Shown: positions 59,400 through 64,000 of the stretch, piece by piece
Layout of the letters: each line of letters begins with the position of its first letter
Numbering within the stretch: position 1 is the stretch's first letter
Source of the DNA: Thalassorhabdomicrobium marinisediminis
Lineage (GTDB): Bacteria > Pseudomonadota > Alphaproteobacteria > Rhodobacterales > Rhodobacteraceae
Direction of reading: 5' to 3'
DNA length: 64,000 nt
Assembly: GCF_003072065.1 (NCBI RefSeq)
Contig: NZ_QCYG01000006.1
Coordinates: 248,001-312,000 of the forward strand
Notes under the pieces: generated by a model
Told to the model about the DNA's origin: nothing
Databases searched by the model: none
What the model saw: the letters and a program-made list of their open reading frames with translations, nothing else
Translations under genes and position numbers: made by a program

Positions 59400-59640
59400 A
59401 GCCGTGAGACCATCATAGCCCTTCAGGAAGTCGATAGGCTTCGTCATCACCAAGACACGCACGCCCTGCGATGGCATCGGCATAGCAACGCCTCCAGCGC
59501 GTAGGCGATCTCCCCCATTCGCGCGACGGGGATGTCATGCGCACGTTCGATCACGACAGATCCCCGCACGATCCGGAAGAGGGCCGCCTGCGATGCGACC
59601 TCCGATTGCGCTCCCTCCTCGGCAACTTGAAGACGACCAG
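59400..59640 (-). pseudogene. Degraded IS66-like transposase genes
   Basis: On the minus strand, 59400-59483 encodes a fragment (VRVLVMTKPIDFLKGYDGLT) that matches the beginning of the IS66 second protein (TnpB/Orf2). Just upstream, about 59484-59640 encodes VIERAHDIPVARMGEIAYAL, resembling the end of IS66 OrfA. Both lose similarity outside these stretches and no terminal inverted repeats were found. This is an old, truncated insertion sequence. Confidence 0.5.
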
Positions 59641-60014
59641 AGGCGCAAAGACAGGTCAGTCAACTGCGGCTGCCAGTAGCGCAAGTTTGCTTTGCTTGGC
59701 CTCTCGACGCCCGGCCGAGAGTTGATTCGACAGAATGCCAGGTTGCTCCGCGACGAAATTCACTGTCGCGTCCGCATCCAAGGTCAGCAACGTAGGGCGA
59801 GATAGCGCTCACAGAGAACCCACCACCAGCATATTTCAAAAGCTACACTTCATTCCAATCTGACACGGCAGCAAGAATGGAATGGAGAGCGTATTTGTTA
59901 GTACAGCGCGGCAGCAAGAAGTAAATCAAATCGCAAACGATATACTTGCGGGCAATATATCATTCACTGACGCGACGCGCTAAGGCTGGAGGGGAAATGA
60001 AGTAGCGATACAAG
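59641..60014. other. Non-coding AT-rich stretch
   Basis: No convincing gene is seen here. The base composition falls from GC-rich to AT-rich around 59750-59850, marking the junction between the IS66-like scar and the polysaccharide cluster. A direct echo gcggcagcaagaa/acggcagcaagaa occurs near 59863 and 59911. Confidence 0.5.
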
Positions 60015-61232
60015 TTACAAATTGCCATTTCTTCGCTGGTATTTAATGTAGTCTGTTACTGTAAATGCCGCTGCAAAGAAAAGAGGATTTGAAAGCATGT
60101 GGCTCGCCGATACTTGAGCATCCGAAATAATAAATAAGCTATACATGATCAAGGTATTCATCGCGACGGAGCCACGAACTTCATTACGAAAATAGGAACT
60201 CAAGTAACGGTAAGTCATGATCAAGTAACGAATGACTGCGAGATAAAAGAGCCCGGTCAATAGAATCCCTCCTTTAAGTAACAGGTAGAAGAACAAAAAG
60301 TGAATGTAGCGTACCGTAGAAAGTGATTGATGAGTACTTAAAATTGCAACGTCGAGTGAAGATGTCATATCGATCGATGCCCCGAAACCGAACCCGAACA
60401 GAGCAGATATGACTCCTCCCTCCCGAATCTGATCCAAGACTTGATTGGCTTCAAAAATACGTTGAGCGGACGACATATCGAATGTTCGACTCTGCCAATT
60501 CAACTGCGAGAAAAATAGGTTTAGCTTCCTGTACAAGCCAGTTTCAAAAATTAAGTCTGGCGCGAACAGAAAAACAGTCAAGCCAATAGCGGCAGTGAGT
60601 GCAGAGAACTTCCAAAAACTACGTTTCCTTAAAAAGGACATTCTAAGGGTGAAGAGCAGAATAAACATGACTGAAAGAAAAACGCTCTTCCCATAAAGCG
60701 ACGAAAACACCGCCGCCCCTGCCAGGAGATAGAGAGCGGATTTCTCAATAGTACGACGGCTTATCGCTCCTGACATAAGTAAAAAAAGAAGCAGAAATCC
60801 AGCATATGAAAATTGTAACTTAACACCGATTGCCACGGTAATTGCTGAAATGATCGCGACAGGCCACAGCCATGACGTGACTACCTCAGAGCTTCTATCG
60901 GGCCGAGGTCGAGTGATGAAGACCAGTAGAATGAAGAAAGCCTGCATCGCCTCCGTAAGAATGAACGATGCGCTATTGCCGTTAACAATTGCTAAAAGAA
61001 ACAGTAGAACACAGAGGAAACCGAAGGGCGCGACCCTCGCGATGTCAGATGTTCGTATTGGGATCCGGTAAACAATAAGGAGAAGGACGACGGCGCCAAC
61101 GAAAAGAAATCCGACTCTTTTTGAGTAATTGTCCACGATAAAGATATTGTTGGACGAGAGGAAGATCATGCCTACGAGCGAGCTTGAGATCAAGAATGCA
61201 AGAAGTAGGATTCCTTGGGCGTGTAGCTTCAT
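60015..61232 (-). CDS. Wzy-like polysaccharide polymerase/O-antigen ligase-type membrane protein
   Basis: This 405-residue protein has about ten to twelve hydrophobic segments. A large loop lies between residues 230 and 290 (LNLFFSQLNWQSRTFDMSSA), as in Wzy polymerases. There is no strong sequence motif in this family, so the call rests on topology, length and the surrounding glycan genes. It would polymerise or ligate repeat units in the inner membrane or periplasm. The composition is AT-rich. It overlaps the CDP-alcohol transferase by four bases. Confidence 0.6.
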   Translation of the reverse strand: MKLHAQGILLLAFLISSSLVGMIFLSSNNIFIVDNYSKRVGFLFVGAVVLLLIVYRIPIRTSDIARVAPFGFLCVLLFLLAIVNGNSASFILTEAMQAFFILLVFITRPRPDRSSEVVTSWLWPVAIISAITVAIGVKLQFSYAGFLLLFLLMSGAISRRTIEKSALYLLAGAAVFSSLYGKSVFLSVMFILLFTLRMSFLRKRSFWKFSALTAAIGLTVFLFAPDLIFETGLYRKLNLFFSQLNWQSRTFDMSSAQRIFEANQVLDQIREGGVISALFGFGFGASIDMTSSLDVAILSTHQSLSTVRYIHFLFFYLLLKGGILLTGLFYLAVIRYLIMTYRYLSSYFRNEVRGSVAMNTLIMYSLFIISDAQVSASHMLSNPLFFAAAFTVTDYIKYQRRNGNL

Positions 61233-61957
61233 CGCGTTGAGAGCCAGTAACGTTGTTGCATTGCAATACGGGCGAGCAACATGACAACAGCGAATGCGGC
61301 CGTGTAAGCGAAGAATCCAAGTACGGGAGAGATGACAAATAATATAATTAGAATCTCAACGAGTGTTACGGGTGAGCTAACGACGCCATACCTTGCTCTC
61401 CACTGCTGATAGCGGTTGCCTTCCTCTGGACCAGGATCTGTGGCTCGTACAGGGTGCCATCTGCGAATCGATTCAATGTCGCCGCTCTTTGCAAAATTTT
61501 GTATTTCATGAACTTGGATATTATATCGGCTCTCGAAGCCAAAGAGAAATAAAAATACGAGCAATGAGGCGGCAAAGATTGCGATATCGCTGCTGAGCTG
61601 TGAATAACATAATGCGACCGCAACGCTACTGAACACTATTCGATCAACCGCAATATCCAACCACGCGCCGTATTCTGATCGAAGCCCCTTCAGCCGTGCC
61701 AGCTTTCCATCAATCGCGTCAAGCGTATAGCTAATTAAATAAAGCAATGCGCCCAAGACGATGTAACCAACTGCATAGGACCATGCAGACATAAGGCCGG
61801 CGAACAGTGACAGAATGGTTAGGTGGTTTGGTGTGAGGTTGGTATGATTAGCGACGAATCGTGTAGTCGGGATGGTCACATACTTCAACACGAAGATATT
61901 GAACCACGGTTCGTTCCCGTGAAAACACCGCGAGACTTGTTGTTCTGTAAATTTCAT
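61229..61957 (-). CDS. CDP-alcohol phosphatidyltransferase-family protein
   Basis: This 242-residue membrane enzyme carries the complete CDP-OH-P motif D-x2-D-G-x2-A-R-x8-G-x3-D-x3-D, with Asp80, Asp83, Gly84, Ala87, Arg88, Gly97, Asp101 and Asp105. It transfers a phospho-alcohol from a CDP-activated donor to an acceptor. Because a TagD-like cytidylyltransferase lies 1.2 kb away in the same cluster, its role is probably in a phospho-alditol-containing glycan rather than bulk phospholipid synthesis; this is an inference. It overlaps the Wzx-like gene by four bases. Confidence 0.85.
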   Translation of the reverse strand: MKFTEQQVSRCFHGNEPWFNIFVLKYVTIPTTRFVANHTNLTPNHLTILSLFAGLMSAWSYAVGYIVLGALLYLISYTLDAIDGKLARLKGLRSEYGAWLDIAVDRIVFSSVAVALCYSQLSSDIAIFAASLLVFLFLFGFESRYNIQVHEIQNFAKSGDIESIRRWHPVRATDPGPEEGNRYQQWRARYGVVSSPVTLVEILIILFVISPVLGFFAYTAAFAVVMLLARIAMQQRYWLSTR

Positions 61958-63189
61958 AGTGAGGTGCCTACCGGTTTAGTTCGCGTAGCGATCGCGAAAT
62001 AGAGGACATTTAGGAGAATGTGTACCGTTATCGTGGAATAAATAACGCCATACACGCCTTTGTGAGGGATAAGAATCAGGTTCATTGTGACTCCAACTAC
62101 GATTGCCGCACCCATCGCAGCGAGACGTTTGAAGAAAAATCCTTCAAGAAGAATGCGAATGCCGATAGGCGCCCCAATGAATCTCAAGACAATTAAGGGC
62201 AACAGGAGAACGACATACTGCTTTGAGTTTGTGTGGTCTCCCGAAAACAACACGTCAATAACGAATCCACTCAGCAAGTATGTCATCCCGGCGAATATCA
62301 AGGATAGGCACAGCATAACGACCATCGAATTTCGGAACGTTTGCAAATAGCCTGTGCGATCCTGTTTATACTGTTGTGACATGCGAGGAAGCATTAAATG
62401 ATTGAATATCTCAGGTGCGATCATCGTTAGTAATACGATACGGAATGCAAGCTGATACTCTCCAACATCACCATAGCCCAAGTAAATTTGAATAAGAAAT
62501 AGGTCGATATATAGATAGGCAAAGGAAAAAATTGTGACGCCGGAAATTGGGATAAGATCGAGCATAGTTCTCCTGAATTGCTCAACCGGCTGCCCGGTTT
62601 GATCCCCGACGCCATTATCCATCAAGAAATATAGAGTCGAATAAGATAGGCTAAATAGGCGGGCGACGAGTATCGCAGTTGAGAGCGTGTTTATATTGGC
62701 TCGGTCAATTGCGTATAGCGAGGCTATCAGTAGGAGAAGAGAAGCATTGCCGATGGTTACGCCATAAGATTCTACTTTGTAGTTTCGGAAGGATCGGTAA
62801 TAAGATGCTATAAACAGGAAAAATGACTGCGCTATTGCACTTAGGCAAAGAACGCTGAATACAAAGGTGGATTCGGGATAGAAAAGTAGTATGACGCCCA
62901 TCACCAACAGACTAGTGCCTATGGTAGCAAGTATCTTAATGCGCAAGAGCGTCATGACGAGGTTCTTCGGTGGCCGAGCTCCGTAACTCGCAATGATGAT
63001 TTTCTGGTTTATCCCAAACTCTGAGGCGATCAGGGTAAACTGAGCCAGAATAAGTCCAAGGGACAATTTCCCAAAGTCCGATATAGAAATCAAGTTTACG
63101 CAGATCAAGATGGCTGCAGGAAATACAAAAAATTTCTGCGTTTGAATGATTATTACATTCAGAGTGTCATTGGATTTTGAGTCTCTCAA
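61954..63189 (-). CDS. Wzx-like polysaccharide flippase (MATE/MOP superfamily)
   Basis: This 411-residue protein has about twelve hydrophobic segments in the pattern of the MOP superfamily of lipid-linked oligosaccharide flippases. Regions include ILICVNLISISDFGKLSLG at the start, FRNYKVESYGVTIGN in the middle, and a repeated six-helix layout. It would move undecaprenyl-linked repeat units across the inner membrane for the Wzy-like polymerase. It is AT-rich like its neighbours, and the TagD-like gene lies four bases upstream of it. Confidence 0.75.
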   Translation of the reverse strand: MRDSKSNDTLNVIIIQTQKFFVFPAAILICVNLISISDFGKLSLGLILAQFTLIASEFGINQKIIIASYGARPPKNLVMTLLRIKILATIGTSLLVMGVILLFYPESTFVFSVLCLSAIAQSFFLFIASYYRSFRNYKVESYGVTIGNASLLLLIASLYAIDRANINTLSTAILVARLFSLSYSTLYFLMDNGVGDQTGQPVEQFRRTMLDLIPISGVTIFSFAYLYIDLFLIQIYLGYGDVGEYQLAFRIVLLTMIAPEIFNHLMLPRMSQQYKQDRTGYLQTFRNSMVVMLCLSLIFAGMTYLLSGFVIDVLFSGDHTNSKQYVVLLLPLIVLRFIGAPIGIRILLEGFFFKRLAAMGAAIVVGVTMNLILIPHKGVYGVIYSTITVHILLNVLYFAIATRTKPVGTSL

Positions 63190-63193
63190 AACC

Positions 63194-63610
63194 TCATTCC
63201 GTTCTCAAGTTTTCAAGCGTCTTGTTGATCAGCGTTGAGGAAGTTTTGTTTGTGTATGGGAAATAGATCACCTTGACATGCCGATCCGCCAGTTGCGTCT
63301 CGACCGAGTCCCACTTATCGGTTTTGTACCAATCATCACCTACAAACATTATGTCGAACTTGTAGCGATCATGCGCGTCAAGCTTGTCCATTGTCTCTTG
63401 TGGAACAACCAGATCTACGTGTTTACAGTTCGCAACAACTTCTTTTCGATCTTCAAAGGTGATGACAGGCTGTTTGTTCTTATACCAAACGAGCTCGTCG
63501 GTGGAGACACCAACGATAAGTTTGTCACACATTGCCTTCGCGTTCCGGAGCAGCCTGACATGTCCGACATGAAAGAGATCAAAAACTCCTGTTGTATACC
63601 CAATTACCAT
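63194..63610 (-). CDS. Glycerol-3-phosphate cytidylyltransferase-like protein
   Basis: This 138-residue nucleotidyltransferase is of the TagD/GCT type. The HxGH motif is in VFDLFHVGHVRLL (His14, His17); the later segment NKTSSTLI occupies the place of the RTEGISTT signature. TagD makes CDP-glycerol for teichoic acids; small relatives use other alditol phosphates. Here it probably supplies a CDP-alditol to the CDP-alcohol transferase in the cluster. The start overlaps the end of the next gene by seven bases. Confidence 0.8.
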   Translation of the reverse strand: MVIGYTTGVFDLFHVGHVRLLRNAKAMCDKLIVGVSTDELVWYKNKQPVITFEDRKEVVANCKHVDLVVPQETMDKLDAHDRYKFDIMFVGDDWYKTDKWDSVETQLADRHVKVIYFPYTNKTSSTLINKTLENLRTE

Positions 63611-64000
63611 TCTAGTACCTCTAAGTTCAATTTTTGAAAGTATTTATACTCGTTTATCTTGTTCACACCCCCAAATGTCGCGCTGAATCCAATTTTCTTC
63701 CGCTCAATAGCTCCGTGCAGGCCGAGTCTTTCGCAATACTTGCGAAGGGGTATTTTTGATTCGGTTGCAGATATTTTCAGTGCTGCGGGGCGTCGGTATA
63801 GATAATCTGCGAGTGAACTATAAACGAATGGGACACGCGCTTCTTTCGAAGCCGCCATGGATGCAAAATCCATCCGCCGGAGAAGTCCAGGTAAGTGGAA
63901 ATCCCAGAAGAAGTCCTCAACAAACTCATTCGTTGTTTTGCCGGCCTTCAGTCGCACGATATACTCTATAAAGCGTTCTGTTGGAGCCACGTCTTCGGAG
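63604..64000 (-). CDS. Asparagine synthetase-like protein (C-terminal part)
   Basis: The last 132 residues are visible, and the frame is open to base 64000, so the gene is cut by the right edge. The segment FASMAASKEARVPFVYSSLA matches the conserved (R/D)xxSMAxSxExRxPF region of asparagine synthetase (glutamine-hydrolysing type), followed by SKIPLRKYCERLGL and RKKIGFSATFGG. Asn-synthetase homologues in polysaccharide clusters often transfer amido groups to sugars rather than make asparagine; the acceptor here is unknown. Confidence 0.75.
   Translation of the reverse strand, partial: SEDVAPTERFIEYIVRLKAGKTTNEFVEDFFWDFHLPGLLRRMDFASMAASKEARVPFVYSSLADYLYRRPAALKISATESKIPLRKYCERLGLHGAIERKKIGFSATFGGVNKINEYKYFQKLNLEVLEW

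Noticed and set aside
59537-59725. 62-codon plus-strand frame in the IS66-like scar
   Set aside because: It has no ribosome-binding site or family resemblance, and runs opposite the OrfA-like fragment.

Overview
The window is a high-GC alphaproteobacterial chromosome segment, most likely from the Rhodobacterales (Roseobacter/Paracoccus-like). Supporting signs are the aapJQMP amino-acid transporter, an ATP12-type F1 assembly chaperone, the order rpmH-rnpA-yidD...yidC-MOSC-engB-argB, an Ala/Glu-rich tail on ribosomal protein L3, and promoters of the TTGNCN-17-TAWACR type. The genus is an inference; no database was consulted.

Positions 1-33.6 kb are the transcription/translation supercluster: rpoB (3' part), rpoC, a DMT exporter, rpsL-rpsG-fusA-tuf, then the S10, spc and alpha operons through rplQ. 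The ribosomal block is broken four times by unrelated cargo: an exported nonapeptide-repeat PRC-barrel protein; an amidinotransferase, a lysozyme-like hydrolase, a 2OG-oxygenase-like protein and a Doc-type toxin-antitoxin pair; a threonine ammonia-lyase plus a low-GC sulfotransferase; and the secY/adk to rpsM junction. At most breaks a strong terminator closes the upstream block. A near-identical promoter with an exact 17-nt spacer and a 100-145 nt leader then restarts ribosomal transcription.

Positions 33.6-38.5 kb carry a LuxR/LuxI quorum-sensing pair directly behind rplQ, then rarA, crcB, an rluC-type gene and an ATP12-type gene, the last three overlapping. Positions 38.6-43.2 kb hold aapJQMP. 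Positions 43.2-49.4 kb are a minus-strand string (ttcA, then the tightly overlapped yidC, MOSC, engB, argB, ferredoxin-like and sixA-like genes). Around 49.5-51.1 kb a PAP2 phosphatase faces yidD-rnpA-rpmH. Positions 51.3-54.9 kb carry a TVP38-like membrane protein, a flavin disulfide reductase and an orphan histidine kinase.

A tRNA-Arg(ACG) at 54.9 kb marks the change to accessory DNA. Behind it lies a minus-strand four-gene set: a soluble FtsH-like AAA/M41 protease, a GIY-YIG-like protein and two unknowns. It is divergent from a 60-aa ribbon-helix-helix protein, with a 26-bp perfect palindrome between them. This looks like a self-regulated cassette and is the best candidate here for an undescribed system. 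After a degraded IS66-like scar, the DNA turns AT-rich and holds a surface-polysaccharide cluster: Wzy-like, CDP-alcohol phosphotransferase, Wzx-like, TagD-like cytidylyltransferase, and the C-terminus of an asparagine synthetase-like protein that runs off the right edge.
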